This document shows, in pieces, positions 34,808 through 44,735 of a stretch of DNA of 64,000 nt. A program made the position numbers and the translations under genes. The notes beneath the pieces were generated by a model. It saw only the letters and a program-made list of their open reading frames with translations. It searched no databases and had not been told where the DNA came from. Source of the stretch: Thermococcus camini (GTDB lineage: Archaea; Methanobacteriota_B; Thermococci; Thermococcales; Thermococcaceae); NCBI RefSeq assembly GCF_904067545.1, contig NZ_LR881183.1:562277-626276 (forward strand), given 5' to 3'. Each line of letters begins with the position of its first letter. Positions within the stretch are counted from its first letter, which is position 1.

Positions 34808-36294
34808 CAGGCATCACCCCTGAGAAGGGCCTTGACGTCGCCCACTCCAATCTCGCTTCCCCTACCTTTCAGGGTAACCTTCCACGGCTCAACGCCGTAC
34901 TCCCTCGCCAAAAGCTGGACTATCCTCGGCCTGCAGAAGCTCCCCTGGCATGTTCCGGTTGTGGCCTTCGTCCTGAACTTGACAGAGTCAACGCTCGGCG
35001 TTTTAACGCCTATGAACTTCATTCTCTCGATGGCTTCAAGCACGTCCCCCTCGCTGACGTTGTTGCACCTGCAGACGATCTTTCCGTAGGAGGGGTTCCT
35101 CTTGACCGCCTCGTTAATCTGCTCTGGACTCATCATGAAGAAGTGGCTTATCTCTTTCCGGTATGGGTTCCACTTGGACTTCTCGACCAGTTTTATCCCG
35201 AGGTCGCGCTGGATTAACTCCGCCACTTCCTCCGCAATGGCCGGAGCGCTTGTCAGCCCGGGCGAGCGAATGCCAGCGACGTTGATGAAGCCCCAGACTT
35301 CTTCTTCGGCCTTAATTATGAAGTCCCCTCCCGTTGGTTCGGGCCTTAAGCCGGCGAAGGTTCTGATGACTTTGCTCCTCGGCGGTAGCTGCGGCCAGAG
35401 CTTCTTTGCCCCTTCCCAGACTTCTTCAAGCCCCTCTCTGGTTGTGGCGAGGTTATCCTTCTCCTCCTGCGGCAGATCCTGGGCGTTTGGCCCTATCATC
35501 AAGTGCCCGGAAATCTCTGTGGTCACGACTATTCCCTTGCTTATCGGAGTTGGAGTCGGGAAGAGGACTCTCCTCGGCCCTGGAACGTCGTCGTCAAAAA
35601 TCCAGTACTCGCCTTTCCTCGGGTGTATCTCGAAGTAGTCTATCCCGGCCATTCTCGCTATCCTGTCGGCGTAGAGACCGGCGGCGTTGATTATTATATC
35701 CGCCTCGATGAAGCCGTTGTTTGTCTCAACTCCTTTTACCTCGCCGTTCTCAACCTTTATGCCCCTAACTTCCGTCTCGAGGTGAGTTTTGACGCCGTTC
35801 GCCACCGCGTTCTCTGTTATTGCTATGACGGCTGGAATCGGCCCAATCTGCCCCACTATCGGAACCCACAGGGCACCTATCGCTTCCTGAGTCAGGTTCG
35901 GTTCGAGGTGGAAGAGCTCTTCCCTATCAACGAGCCTCATCTCTGGCACGTTGTTCCTCCTTCCGCGCTCCAACAGTTTTTCAAGCTCGTCAAAGTCTTC
36001 CTCCCTGGTTGCGACTATCAGGGCCCCGTTCCAGATGTGGGGAATCTGGAGCTCTTTCACCCACTGGTGCCAGAGCCTGTTTCCCCTTATGCACAGCCTG
36101 GCCCTCGTCGGATACCAGTCAGGGTCGTCATCGTAACCGCCGTGAATCAAAGCCGTGTTGGCCTTGCTCACCCCCCAGCCGACGTCTGGAGCTTTCTCGA
36201 TTAGGTGAACTTCAAGGTTCTCGTATTTGCTTAAAATCCTCGCTATGCTGGCCCCACTAATCCCCGCGCCTATTATGGCGACCTTGGTCTTCAT
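34807..36294 (-). CDS. glpA: Glycerol-3-phosphate dehydrogenase, GlpA type
   Basis: 495 residues from ATG 36294 (GGAGGGAGAAAAG upstream; the longer open frame is non-coding). FAD motif IIGAGISGASIARILSK near 6-22, DAO-fold core, then a C-terminal [2Fe-2S] domain with CRCNN and TGTCQGSFCRP. Oxidises glycerol 3-phosphate to dihydroxyacetone phosphate. It forms an operon with the flavoprotein and DUF1667. TATA GCTTTAAAACG near 36334-36344. Confidence 0.92.
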   Translation of the reverse strand: MKTKVAIIGAGISGASIARILSKYENLEVHLIEKAPDVGWGVSKANTALIHGGYDDDPDWYPTRARLCIRGNRLWHQWVKELQIPHIWNGALIVATREEDFDELEKLLERGRRNNVPEMRLVDREELFHLEPNLTQEAIGALWVPIVGQIGPIPAVIAITENAVANGVKTHLETEVRGIKVENGEVKGVETNNGFIEADIIINAAGLYADRIARMAGIDYFEIHPRKGEYWIFDDDVPGPRRVLFPTPTPISKGIVVTTEISGHLMIGPNAQDLPQEEKDNLATTREGLEEVWEGAKKLWPQLPPRSKVIRTFAGLRPEPTGGDFIIKAEEEVWGFINVAGIRSPGLTSAPAIAEEVAELIQRDLGIKLVEKSKWNPYRKEISHFFMMSPEQINEAVKRNPSYGKIVCRCNNVSEGDVLEAIERMKFIGVKTPSVDSVKFRTKATTGTCQGSFCRPRIVQLLAREYGVEPWKVTLKGRGSEIGVGDVKALLRGDA

Positions 36295-36515
36295 CTTTTC
36301 TCCCTCCGATTTAACTTGAGAAAGGACTTTCATCGTTTTAAAGCTTTCCTTAACCTTAAGTTTGCCTGAAAAGGGAGGAGAGAACAGTTCTGGGCATGAA
36401 GGGGAAGGACATGGGTGGACACTCATAGAATGAACAGATATGGCGTTCGCCCTGCAGGCAACTTCAGGTTTTGCATGTACGTTAAAGAAAGAGATGGGCC
36501 GGAGTCGTGAGTTTG
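36295..36515. other. Intergenic region between glpA and glpK
   Basis: Apart from the glpA TATA region (36334-36344) there is no gene. glpK ends at 36516 on the same strand, so the 220 bases separate two transcription units. Nothing else is recognised. Confidence 0.6.
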
Positions 36516-37997
36516 TCAGACCCCAACGATCTTCGCCCAGCCCATCGCCCTCTTTACAGCTTCCTTCCAGCCGCGGTAGAGCCTCTCCCTCGTTTCTTCG
36601 TCCATCTTTGGCTCGAAGACCCTCTCTGCCCTCCACAGGTTCTTTATCTCCTCGAGGCTCTCCCAGTAATCGACGGCCAGTCCCGCCAGATAGGCCGCTC
36701 CCAAAGCTGTGGTCTCCTTCACGACGGGCCTGACGACCCTCCTGTTGAGTATGTCCGCCTGGAACTGCATCAGGAAGTCGTTCGCCGTTGCTCCCCCATC
36801 GACGCGGAGCTCCTTTATTCCGACGAGCCTCTCCATCTCCTCGACCACGTCGCGCGTCAGATATGCTATGGCCTCTAAAGTCGCCCTCGCGAGGTGCTCC
36901 CTGCCGGTTCCGCGCGTTATACCAATTATCAGTCCCCTTGCGAACTGGTCCCAGTAAGGGGAACCGAGTCCAACGAAGGCCGGGACGAAGTAAAGGCCCT
37001 CGTTGCTCTCAAGCTTCCTTGCGAGTTCCTCGGTCTCGGGCGCGCTCTGTATTATCCTGATTCCGTCGCGGAGCCACTGCACAGCGGCCCCGGTTATGAA
37101 GACGCTCCCTTCTAAGGCATAGGTGACCCTTCCGTTGAGCCCCCAGGCTATCGTCGTGAGCAGGTTGTTGGAGTAGCGGACGGTCTTGCCCGTGTTGGCC
37201 AGTATAAAGCTTCCCGTTCCGTAGGTGGCCTTCACCATTCCTGCCTCGAATCCCGCCTGGCCGAACAAAGCAGCTTGCTGGTCACCCGCGTCGCCGCTGA
37301 CGGGTATCTCTGCACCGAGGAGTTCCCTCTTAGTGTGGCCGTAGACCCCGCTCGATTCCCTGACCTCGGGCAGAACCTCCTCGGGGATGTTGAAGATTTC
37401 GAGCAGCTCATCATCCCATTCGAGCCTCCTGATGTTGAAAAGCATCGTTCTTGAGGCGTTGGAGTAGTCTGTGACGTGCTCCCCGGTCAGGCGGTAGATT
37501 AGGAACGTATCGACCGTTCCGAAGAGAACCTCCCCCCTCTCGGCCTTCTCCCTCAAACCGGGAACGTTGTCGAGGAGCCACTTCAGCTTGCTGGCCGAGA
37601 AGTAGGCATCCGGCACGAGGCCCGTCTTCTCCTTGATTACATTGCCGTATTCCCTCTTTATCTCCTCCACCATCTCAGCCGTTCTCCGGCACTGCCAGAC
37701 TATCGCGTTGTAGAGCGGTCTTCCGCTCCTGTCCCAGACTATCGTCGTTTCGCGCTGGTTGGTAACACCTATCGCTGCTATTTGGCTTGGCTCGACCCTG
37801 GCCCTCTCCAGGGCGGTCTTTATCGCCCTGAACTGGGCGTCCCAGATTTCTTCCGGGTTGTGCTCGACCCAGCCCGGTTTGGGATAGTGCTGGGGAAACT
37901 CGTACTGGCCGACGCTTAGAACGTTGCTCTCTCTGTCAAAGATTATTGCTCTAGCCGAGGTAGTTCCCTCGTCGAGGGAGAGGATGAACCTTTCCAT
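36516..37997 (-). CDS. glpK: Glycerol kinase
   Basis: 493 residues starting [18 protein letters not shown], with the ATP-binding [16 protein letters not shown] near 243-258 and substrate residues ATYGTGSF. It phosphorylates glycerol to sn-glycerol 3-phosphate, feeding glpA. ATG 37997 follows GGTGGGCATCA. A TATA element (CTAATATACC, near 38030-38039) sits before it. Confidence 0.97.
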   Translation of the reverse strand: MERFILSLDEGTTSARAIIFDRESNVLSVGQYEFPQHYPKPGWVEHNPEEIWDAQFRAIKTALERARVEPSQIAAIGVTNQRETTIVWDRSGRPLYNAIVWQCRRTAEMVEEIKREYGNVIKEKTGLVPDAYFSASKLKWLLDNVPGLREKAERGEVLFGTVDTFLIYRLTGEHVTDYSNASRTMLFNIRRLEWDDELLEIFNIPEEVLPEVRESSGVYGHTKRELLGAEIPVSGDAGDQQAALFGQAGFEAGMVKATYGTGSFILANTGKTVRYSNNLLTTIAWGLNGRVTYALEGSVFITGAAVQWLRDGIRIIQSAPETEELARKLESNEGLYFVPAFVGLGSPYWDQFARGLIIGITRGTGREHLARATLEAIAYLTRDVVEEMERLVGIKELRVDGGATANDFLMQFQADILNRRVVRPVVKETTALGAAYLAGLAVDYWESLEEIKNLWRAERVFEPKMDEETRERLYRGWKEAVKRAMGWAKIVGV

Positions 37998-38051
37998 TGA
38001 TGCCCACCAAAGAGGAAGAAAGAGCAAGGAGGTATATTAGGGATTCGGTCT

Positions 38052-38798
38052 TTACTTCAACCCTAACCGGGACAGGTACTCAACCATTTTCTCAACATCG
38101 TTGACTATGACTCCATCGAAGAGTCCGCCGAGGCGGACGAGGTTATCGTTGGTGTAGTATGTCTCGTCTTTGAGGGACCACAGAACGACCTTAAGACCCG
38201 TTCCCCTGGCCATCTGGAGGGCACCCACTGTTTTTTCCACACCGATGAATTCAAGCGCCTCCACCGGGGGATTTATTGACCACAAGGATAGCTCGCCGAT
38301 GAGGGCGGGGAGCCGTGCGAGCGTCTCTTCCCTATCCACGAGGAGCCCCATCCTTGTCTCCCTGTCGTATTTCCTGTACTCCCTGAGGGCATCGATTAGG
38401 AACGAGGACACCATAACCCTCGACGGGTTGTTTGCCCCGATTATTGCGGCCGTCTTTTTAACCGCTTCTACATCCTTTATCTCCACGTTGATTAAAATAT
38501 CCTCCGGGAGGGCTTCAAAGGTCTCTTCGAGTGTTGGAATCATCTCTCCGTTCCCGAAGTCCAGGGACTTCAGCTCGTTCAGCGTCATGTCCTTGACCTT
38601 ACCGCTCCCGTTGCTCGTCCTGTCAACCGTATCGTCGTGGATCACCACGACCTCCCCGTCCTTTGTCAGCCACACGTCCAGCTCAATTCCATTGGCACCT
38701 GCTTCAACCGCCTTTTTGAAAGCAAGAAGCGTGTTCTCTGGGTACCTGGCGGAGTAACCCCTGTGGCCGAGCACTATAACCTTATCCCTTTCCCACAT
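38052..38798 (-). CDS. Glycerophosphodiester phosphodiesterase
   Basis: 248 residues with [18 protein letters not shown] near 10-27, [10 protein letters not shown] near 39-48 and [15 protein letters not shown] near 52-66: the catalytic His pair and Glu/Asp metal ligands are intact. It releases glycerol 3-phosphate from deacylated phospholipids. Cytoplasmic (no signal). It starts within the end of a broken paralogue, which is upstream on the same strand. Confidence 0.94.
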   Translation of the reverse strand: MWERDKVIVLGHRGYSARYPENTLLAFKKAVEAGANGIELDVWLTKDGEVVVIHDDTVDRTSNGSGKVKDMTLNELKSLDFGNGEMIPTLEETFEALPEDILINVEIKDVEAVKKTAAIIGANNPSRVMVSSFLIDALREYRKYDRETRMGLLVDREETLARLPALIGELSLWSINPPVEALEFIGVEKTVGALQMARGTGLKVVLWSLKDETYYTNDNLVRLGGLFDGVIVNDVEKMVEYLSRLGLK

Positions 38799-39568
38799 TG
38801 GAATCGCCCCATGAAAATACCCCCTCCCCGTAAAAACCTTTCCTCAACCTGGCAGGGTCGTCGGAGATGACCGCGTCCGCGAGGGAGAGCAGCCTTGGAA
38901 TCCAGTGGAGTTCGTCCATACCGTGGTTCCAGAGGTAGATTTTAAGTCCACGCTTTCTGAAGGATTGGAGAAGGCTCCTGAACGCCCCGTATCCAACGTA
39001 CGAAACGGCATCTATTGGCACGTGGAGGGAGTAGATGCCCTTCAACCGCGGAACCCACATGAGGGAGGAGTAGCCCACTATGGAAAAACCCACCCTGCAG
39101 TTCGGGCATGCCTTCAGAACGGCCTCCACTATCTCCGGTCTCTCCGAGGAAAAGACGGTTCTCTCGAGGGCCTCCAGCTCCGCCTCCCTTAGCAGGGGTT
39201 CAACGGCCCTGGCTTCTTTAACGTCGGCGTTGAATACCGCACCGTTAAGCCGTGTGAAAACATCCCCCACCCGTGGTATTATCCTCCCCATTGGGTGCAG
39301 CCTTCTCAGCTCGACGAAGGTTAGATTTTTGAGGGAGTAGAAAGCCCCGTTGGAATAAAAGCCCGCGTCGTGGTGGGTTACATTTTTCTTCTGAAAGCTC
39401 GCCCTTCAGGGCGGGGGAGGAGGTCAGGAGCTTTCCGTCGCGGGTCAGCCTCACATCGAACTCCACTCCATCCGCGTATTTAAGCACCCTCTCGAAGGAT
39501 GGGAGTGTGTTCTCGAGCCTCCCCCTGACCCCTCTGTGTCCAAGGATGAGGGGTCTCTCACTGTCCAT
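38782..39568 (-). pseudogene. Second GDPD-like gene, broken by a 44-bp insertion
   Basis: The 5' part (39568 down) encodes RPLILGHRGVRGRLENTL and EFDVRLTRDGKLL, GDPD motifs. It then meets an insert at 39382-39425 and continues out of frame. Past the insert the correct frame resumes with VTHHDAGFYSNG and the C-terminal half (38782-39381), which reads well to the end. Removing the insert would restore one gene of about 247 codons. ATG 39568 has AGAGGTGA upstream, so the 5' fragment could still be translated. No activity expected because the catalytic HHD is lost from the first frame. Confidence 0.85.
39382..39425 (-). mobile_element. 44-bp hairpin insertion, IS200/IS605-like end remnant
   Basis: The inserted segment contains GCCCTGAAGGGC and GAGCTTTCAGAAG. 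Its 3' part, reaching into the flank, is GCTTTCAGAAGAAAAATGTA (39398-39379), repeated exactly at 53529-53548. Palindromic hairpins next to such sequences recall ends of IS200/IS605 elements in Thermococcales; that link is from memory, not a search. Confidence 0.6.
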
Positions 39569-39648
39569 AGTTGTCACCTCTCCAACCGCTCAAAAATGGG
39601 CTCACAAGTCTTAAAAGTTTCATCCATGTATTTTCCCCGTTAATTAAA

Positions 39649-39657
39649 ACCATATAA
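39649..39657 (+). promoter_or_regulatory. TATA box of the first MFS gene
   Basis: CCATATAAT, about 25 bases before the TTG/GTG start region, so the mRNA has a very short leader. Confidence 0.5.
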
Positions 39658-39674
39658 TCTAGGGGGTGTACGGA

Positions 39675-40997
39675 TTGGAGTTTAAGTACAGCAGGATATT
39701 CATACTCGGTTTTGGATTTTTCGGAATAAGTATCATCTGGGCCCTCTACAACGCATACATTCCGATTTTTCTCCAGGATACGTTCCACCTCAGCAAGACA
39801 GTGACGGGCTTCATCATGACCATCGACAATCTCTTCGCGGTTCTCCTGCTCCCGTTCCTGGGCGCACTCAGTGACATGACGAGAACGCGGATCGGGCGGC
39901 GTAAGCCGTACATCCTTCTGGGTGCACCGTCGGCGGCCCTGATGTTCGCGCTCATCCCGGTGGCGAGGACCCACGAAAATCTGGCCCTCTTCATGGGAAC
40001 GATTATCCTGATGAACTTCTTTATGGCGCTGTTCCGCTCCCCGGTCGTTGCGTTCATGCCGGATATAACGCCAAGCGAAAAGAGGAGCCAGGCCAACGGA
40101 ATAATTAACTTCATGGGTGGCCTTGGCGCCCTGCTGGCGTACTTCGGGGGCAAGGCGCTCTACGACATGAACTATGCGTATCCCTTCTACTTTGGTGCCG
40201 CGATAATGCTCCTCGCCAACATACTCGTCGTTCTCGTTGTTCCGGAGCCCGAAGAGTACCGCGTTCCCGGGAAGAAGATAAGCGTAAGAAAGCTGCTCTC
40301 TGAGACATCCCACAGGAGCTTCGGTGAGCTGAAGGACAACCTCAGGGACGTGTTCACGAGTCACGAGAGGAGCCTCCTGGCGGTCCTCCTCGCGATATTC
40401 CTCTGGTTCGTAGCCTTCAACTCGCTGGAGACTTTCTTCACCAGCTACGCCAAGTACTACCTTGGGATAGATGAGAGCACGGGAGCCTTCATGCTCGGCG
40501 TCTTCAGCCTGAGCTTCATGCTCTTCGCAATCCCTGCCGGGTTCATCGGCGGTCGCTTCGGAAGGCGGAGGACGATAACCCTGGGTCTCATAATAGTGAT
40601 TGGGATAATGCTCGCTGCGTATCTCGTCGGCGAGGGCTCGAAACCCGAATCCAGCTCCCTGAGCGACCCCGTCGTCATGACGTTCATGGGCCTGTTCTTC
40701 GTGGGCGGTATGGGATGGGCAATGGTCAACGTCAATTCCCTGCCGATGGTCGTGGACATGACGACCGAGGAGAAGCTCGGAGGCTACACCGGGCTCTACT
40801 ACTTCTTCAGCCAGGCGGCAAACCTCGTTGCCCCGCCATTTGCTGGAGCCTTCCTCGACGTTATCGGCTACAGAACCTTGCTCCCCTTCGCGACGCTCTT
40901 CTTCATACTCGCGGCCGTGGCGATGCAGTTCGTCCGGAGGGGCGACATCGTTCGGAGGAAGGGCGACGCCCTCGACTACGTCCCGGATATGGATTGA
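39675..40997 (+). CDS. MFS transporter, sugar-type (SLC45-like)
   Basis: 440 residues, twelve membrane segments. GALSDMTRTRIGRRKPYILLG near 62-82 is the loop 2-3 motif of disaccharide/H+ symporters. TTG 39675 is chosen because GGGGGTG lies six bases before it; GTG 39666 is an alternative. The neighbouring gene encodes a paralogue. Substrate unknown; a role in glycerol or sugar uptake is only suggested by the nearby glycerol genes. Confidence 0.85.
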   Translation: MEFKYSRIFILGFGFFGISIIWALYNAYIPIFLQDTFHLSKTVTGFIMTIDNLFAVLLLPFLGALSDMTRTRIGRRKPYILLGAPSAALMFALIPVARTHENLALFMGTIILMNFFMALFRSPVVAFMPDITPSEKRSQANGIINFMGGLGALLAYFGGKALYDMNYAYPFYFGAAIMLLANILVVLVVPEPEEYRVPGKKISVRKLLSETSHRSFGELKDNLRDVFTSHERSLLAVLLAIFLWFVAFNSLETFFTSYAKYYLGIDESTGAFMLGVFSLSFMLFAIPAGFIGGRFGRRRTITLGLIIVIGIMLAAYLVGEGSKPESSSLSDPVVMTFMGLFFVGGMGWAMVNVNSLPMVVDMTTEEKLGGYTGLYYFFSQAANLVAPPFAGAFLDVIGYRTLLPFATLFFILAAVAMQFVRRGDIVRRKGDALDYVPDMD

Positions 40998-41072
40998 GTT
41001 CAGTTTTCCCAATTTTAATCTTTAAATCCCGCTTGGATTGTTATGGACTGGCAGAGATAAGGGGGTGGTACC

Positions 41073-42326
41073 ATGGAACGGAAGTTCAACTGGGGTGTTG
41101 TTCTCGGTCTGGCTCTCCTGGGATTCAGCAGGAGCATGGGATGGGCCCTCAACAAGGGGTTCTCTTTTCCCCTGCTCTCCGATTACACCAGTTCCGCCTT
41201 TGTGAAGGGAAGCATTCTGGCGCTCGAGGGGTTTATAGGCTTAATAATCCCGCCGCTCCTCGGCTATTACAGCGACACCCTTAGGTCAAGGCATGGGAGG
41301 AGGAGACCCTTCATATTCATAGGAGGCATCCTCGCGGCGCTGGCGACACTCATGATATGGACTGCCTACAGGATGGGCGCGCCCCTCTGGGCCTTTGCCC
41401 TCACGCTGGGCTTCCTGTACTTCTCACTTCACCTCTACACCGCCCAGTTCAGGGCTTTGATGCCGGACACGGTTGAGAGCGGCCAGCGAGGAAAGGCGAG
41501 CGGAGTTATAACGCTCCTCGAGTGGGCCGGCAACCTCTTCCTATTCGGCCTTGGGGGCTTCCTGGTTGCAAAGTACGGGAAGGGCTACATCGGTCCGTTC
41601 GGGCTCACTGCACTTTTCCTCTTCATCGCGGCGGCTTTTGTCTACCACAAGGTCAGGGAGCCGGAGGCTCCGGAGATAGAGGAAAACGAGAGTCTTTCGG
41701 GATATGTGAAGAGCATATTTGCCACGAGGGACTTTCTGAAGTTCTACACGGCCCAGATTCTCTGGTGGATGAGCTTCGAGTTCATAGCCATATTCCTGTA
41801 CGGCATCATAGCGTTCATACTCAAGGGCAGTGCGACACCCGAGAACATCGATGCGGTGACCTCGATGGGCCTCTACCTGATGGCGCTCTTCAACGTTGCC
41901 GTGCTCGTTGGCTCTCTCCCGGGTGGCTACATCTACGACAGGGTTGGCAGAAGGCTCAGTATAATCATGGGGGGCTTTATCTTCGCCCTGCCGCTCCTGT
42001 GGGGGTGGTTCATCCACACGGAGACCCAGATTTACATGGCACTGTTCCTGGCAGGAATCGGGTGGGGGGCGCTCATAGCGGCATCCTACCCCGTGGTCGG
42101 AGACCTTCTCACCAAGTTCGAGAAGGAGGCCTTCACGGGGCGCTACTACGGTGTCTACGAGGCCACCAAGTCGATCCCTGTACTGCTCGCGGGCACCGTG
42201 GGCGGGGCCATCGTTGACCTAGCGGGCGGCAACTACCGCATTCTCTTCCCGATAGGGGCCATCCTCGTATTCCTTGCGATGCCCCTTATATGGAGCATGA
42301 AGGAGCTTGATGTTGAGAAAAGTTAA
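41073..42326 (+). CDS. MFS transporter, paralogue of the preceding gene
   Basis: 417 residues, twelve membrane segments, with GYYSDTLRSRHGRRRPFIFIGG near 64-85 matching the same loop motif. GGGGGTGGTACC precedes ATG 41073 and CTTTAAATCCC near 41022 is a TATA box, so it is separately transcribed. Tandem paralogues suggest related but distinct substrates. Confidence 0.85.
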   Translation: MERKFNWGVVLGLALLGFSRSMGWALNKGFSFPLLSDYTSSAFVKGSILALEGFIGLIIPPLLGYYSDTLRSRHGRRRPFIFIGGILAALATLMIWTAYRMGAPLWAFALTLGFLYFSLHLYTAQFRALMPDTVESGQRGKASGVITLLEWAGNLFLFGLGGFLVAKYGKGYIGPFGLTALFLFIAAAFVYHKVREPEAPEIEENESLSGYVKSIFATRDFLKFYTAQILWWMSFEFIAIFLYGIIAFILKGSATPENIDAVTSMGLYLMALFNVAVLVGSLPGGYIYDRVGRRLSIIMGGFIFALPLLWGWFIHTETQIYMALFLAGIGWGALIAASYPVVGDLLTKFEKEAFTGRYYGVYEATKSIPVLLAGTVGGAIVDLAGGNYRILFPIGAILVFLAMPLIWSMKELDVEKS

Positions 42327-42361
42327 ATATTCCCACCCTACAATTTTTTGCAGGTGAGAGC

Positions 42362-42655
42362 GTGAAGTCTTTGGAGGAAATTAGAGAAATCCTCAGAGCA
42401 CACATGGGAGAACTACAGCGGAACTACTGTGTTCGGGAAGTTGAAATTTTCGGTTCCTACGCGAGGGGAGAACAGAGTGAAAACAGTGACCTTGACATCC
42501 TTGTAGAGTTTGAAAAACCGGTAGGACTTCTAACCATCTCCATGCTCCAAATTTATCTATCAGAACTTCTCGGAATCGAAGTCGACGTTATCCCAAAGAA
42601 TTCCCTCCGGAAGGAGCTCTGGGACGACGTCAGCAGGGAGGCAGTTAAAGTATGA
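42362..42655 (+). CDS. mntA: MNT-type nucleotidyltransferase antitoxin
   Basis: 97 residues. Gly31-Ser32 and Asp43/Asp45 in [20 protein letters not shown] form the minimal nucleotidyltransferase site. In HEPN/MNT pairs the MNT protein AMPylates a Tyr of the HEPN toxin to silence it. GTG 42362 follows GGTGAGAGC. It overlaps the toxin gene by ATGA. AGTTAAATATTCC near 42322 is the TATA box. Confidence 0.9.
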   Translation: MKSLEEIREILRAHMGELQRNYCVREVEIFGSYARGEQSENSDLDILVEFEKPVGLLTISMLQIYLSELLGIEVDVIPKNSLRKELWDDVSREAVKV

Positions 42656-42999
42656 GACGGTATGACATGTACCTGAAGGATATCATTGAGCATATTGAAA
42701 AGGCCCAACGATTTGTGGAGGGAATGAGCTTTGAAAACTTTCTGGAGGACGAAAAAACCGTCTATGCTGTGATAAGGTGCATAGAGGTAATCGGCGAGGC
42801 TGCAAAGGCTATTCCAACGGAAATTCGCGAGAAGTATCCGGAGGTTCCCTGGAGAGCAATGGCCGGAATGAGGGACAGGCTAATACATGGCTACTTCGGA
42901 GTTAACCCCGAAATCGTGTGGATTACCGTCGTTAGGGACTTGCCACCACTAAAAGAAAAGCTGAAGTTGATTTTAGACGAGATGGGTGATGGAAAATGA
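42652..42999 (+). CDS. hepT: HEPN-domain RNase toxin (DUF86)
   Basis: 115 residues with the RX4HXY motif intact: Arg74, His79 and Tyr81 in [11 protein letters not shown]. These toxins cleave RNA, and Tyr81 is the expected AMPylation site for the MNT partner. The stop overlaps the start of the alpha/beta hydrolase gene (ATGA), so the pair shares a transcript with it. Confidence 0.9.
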   Translation: MRRYDMYLKDIIEHIEKAQRFVEGMSFENFLEDEKTVYAVIRCIEVIGEAAKAIPTEIREKYPEVPWRAMAGMRDRLIHGYFGVNPEIVWITVVRDLPPLKEKLKLILDEMGDGK

Positions 43000-43862
43000 T
43001 AGGCGTTTTGATTCTCCTCATTGCAGTGGCTTTTCTGGCCTTTTCGGCCTTCGTGGGTTACAAAATGGTGAAGCCGCCGCGCCTCATTGGGGACTGGACG
43101 CCCAGGGATCTCGGCTACGACTACGAGGATGTCACCATCGAAACGGAGGACGGGATCAAGCTGAGCGGCTGGTGGATTCCGAACGGGAGCGACAGAACTG
43201 TCGTTCCGCTGCACGGCTACACGGCGAGCAGGTGGAACGACCTCTACATAAAGCCCACGATCGAGTTCCTTCTCAGGGAGGGCTACAACGTCCTTGTCTT
43301 TGACTTCAGGGCCCACGGGAAGAGCGAAGGGAAGTACACGACAGTCGGCGATAGGGAGATAGCCGACGTGAGGGCCGCCGTAAGGTGGCTGAGGGAGAAG
43401 CACCCCGAGAGCAGCAGTAGAATCGGGTTGATAGGTTTCTCGATGGGTGCCATGCTGACCATACGCTCGCTCGCCGAGATTCCTGAAGTCTGCTGCGGCG
43501 TCGCAGATTCACCGCCGATGGACCTCGATAAGACAGGCGCGAGGGGGCTGAAATATTTCGCCAAACTACCAGAGTGGCTGCACATCTTCGTCAAACCCTT
43601 CACGAGGCTCTTCAGTGGCGGGAAGGAGGTTCACCCCATAGAGTACGCCGATGACGTCAGAAAACCGCTCCTAATTATAGCCGGTGAAAAAGACCCCCTG
43701 GTCACGGTCGAGGAAATCAGGGAGTTCTATGAGAGGAACAGGGCCGTGAACGATGACATTGAGCTCTGGGTTACCGACGCCCCCCACGTGAGGACGCTCA
43801 AGTTCCATCCCGGGGAATGGAAAGCCCGGGTCGGGGAGTTCCTGAGAAGGTGCATGGGTTAG
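42996..43862 (+). CDS. Membrane-anchored alpha/beta hydrolase
   Basis: 288 residues. N-terminal membrane anchor (about 3-20), then an alpha/beta hydrolase domain: oxyanion [10 protein letters not shown] near 72-81, nucleophile elbow GFSMGA near 148-153 (Ser150), Asp near 229 in EKDPLV, and His near 259 (APHVRT). Substrate unknown. It overlaps the HEPN gene by ATGA, which is unusual for a toxin pair and suggests shared expression. Confidence 0.83.
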   Translation: MIGVLILLIAVAFLAFSAFVGYKMVKPPRLIGDWTPRDLGYDYEDVTIETEDGIKLSGWWIPNGSDRTVVPLHGYTASRWNDLYIKPTIEFLLREGYNVLVFDFRAHGKSEGKYTTVGDREIADVRAAVRWLREKHPESSSRIGLIGFSMGAMLTIRSLAEIPEVCCGVADSPPMDLDKTGARGLKYFAKLPEWLHIFVKPFTRLFSGGKEVHPIEYADDVRKPLLIIAGEKDPLVTVEEIREFYERNRAVNDDIELWVTDAPHVRTLKFHPGEWKARVGEFLRRCMG

Positions 43863-43900
43863 GCTTTTAGCCTCGGGTTTCCATTTTTTCCTGTGAGAGC

Positions 43901-44626
43901 ATGAAAGCGGAAGTCTCGGCCATTATCATCATCGTCCTCGTCTTCGCGGCGTCGTCCTCCATATCCGCGCCCGCCTACATCCCCCGGTTCGGGGACTTCG
44001 CCATTCTCATACACGATGTCGGCCCCGGATACTTTGAGCAGCTGAAGGAGATAACAGCCCTTATAGATGCCTACTCCCTCCAGAACGTGACTTACCTCTT
44101 CGTGATTCCGAACCACGGCGGAGGAATGCCGCTTGAGGATTACCCCGCTTTCGTGGCTTTCCTCGGGAGGCTGAAGGCAGAGGGCTATCACGTGGAGCTT
44201 CACGGCTACACCCACATCGGGGACGAGTTCGACTGCAACTCAACGGCTGCCGAGGAAAAGCTTGAGCTCGGCCTGAGGGCCTTGAAACTCCTCAACGTCA
44301 CGCCGGAATACTTCATAGCCCCGCGCTACTCTCTCTCGGAGGATGCACTGGCGGTTCTCCTGTCCCGCAACATAACCGTCATCGGGGAGGATTTCGTGTA
44401 CTTCCCCAATGGAACCGTTGAACCCGTCTGCAACCGGGAGTACACGTGGTATCTTCCCAGCCCCTTCCTCGACTACCAGCTGGTGAGCGCCAGGGCCTCG
44501 TACGCCCACACCCGGGGAACTTTTTTCCTGTCCATCCACCCCGGGGCGGTGAACAACGATGCCGGGATGGAGTTCCTCAGGGAGTTCCTGGGTTTTCTGA
44601 AGGCCCATGAAAAACGGAATCCATGA
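43901..44626 (+). CDS. DUF2334 polysaccharide deacetylase-like protein, exported
   Basis: 241 residues. Signal or anchor segment (about 5-22), then IHDVGPGY near 37-44 (metal-binding Asp) and ELHGYTHIGDEF near 97-108 (His-x3-His), the deacetylase metal site. SIHPGAVNN near 210-218 gives a third His. The substrate is an extracellular glycan or related amide; not determined. TGTGAGAGC precedes the ATG. Confidence 0.8.
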   Translation: MKAEVSAIIIIVLVFAASSSISAPAYIPRFGDFAILIHDVGPGYFEQLKEITALIDAYSLQNVTYLFVIPNHGGGMPLEDYPAFVAFLGRLKAEGYHVELHGYTHIGDEFDCNSTAAEEKLELGLRALKLLNVTPEYFIAPRYSLSEDALAVLLSRNITVIGEDFVYFPNGTVEPVCNREYTWYLPSPFLDYQLVSARASYAHTRGTFFLSIHPGAVNNDAGMEFLREFLGFLKAHEKRNP

Positions 44627-44629
44627 AAC

Positions 44630-44687
44630 GGCCTCGGCTAACCCTCTTCTCCTCACCGCTCAGCGTGGCTAACGCTCGTCATCGGCC
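44630..44687 (-). ncRNA. Box C/D guide sRNA, divergent partner 1
   Basis: On the minus strand: stem GGCC, C box ATGACGA (44682-44676), 12-nt guide (44675-44664), D' CTGA (44663-44660), C' GTGAGGA (44656-44650), 12-nt guide (44649-44638), D box CCGA (44637-44634), stem GGCC. The TATA centre at 44711/44712 lies 24-25 bases upstream. C box UGACGA with D box CCGA matches the odd pairing of the RNA at 4885-4952. Both guides contain GTTAG, which may mean neighbouring targets. Confidence 0.75.
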
Positions 44688-44705
44688 GGGAGAATTTTGG
44701 GGGAA

Positions 44706-44717
44706 CCTTTTAAAAAG
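44706..44717. promoter_or_regulatory. Palindromic TATA box shared by two divergent sRNAs
   Basis: CCTTTTAAAAAG, with core TTTTAAAA centred at 44711/44712. The 5' ends of the two C/D RNAs lie 24-25 bases away on each side, the standard distance, so one element can serve both directions. Confidence 0.65.
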
Positions 44718-44735
44718 CAACCGCCGAGAAGGGAA

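Noticed and set aside
39558-41012. 484-codon open frame on the minus strand opposite the first MFS gene
   Set aside because: Composition is His/Glu/Arg-rich without hydrophobic core; no ribosome site; it mirrors the codon bias of the plus-strand MFS gene. The same applies to the minus frame at 49554-51134 opposite glgP.
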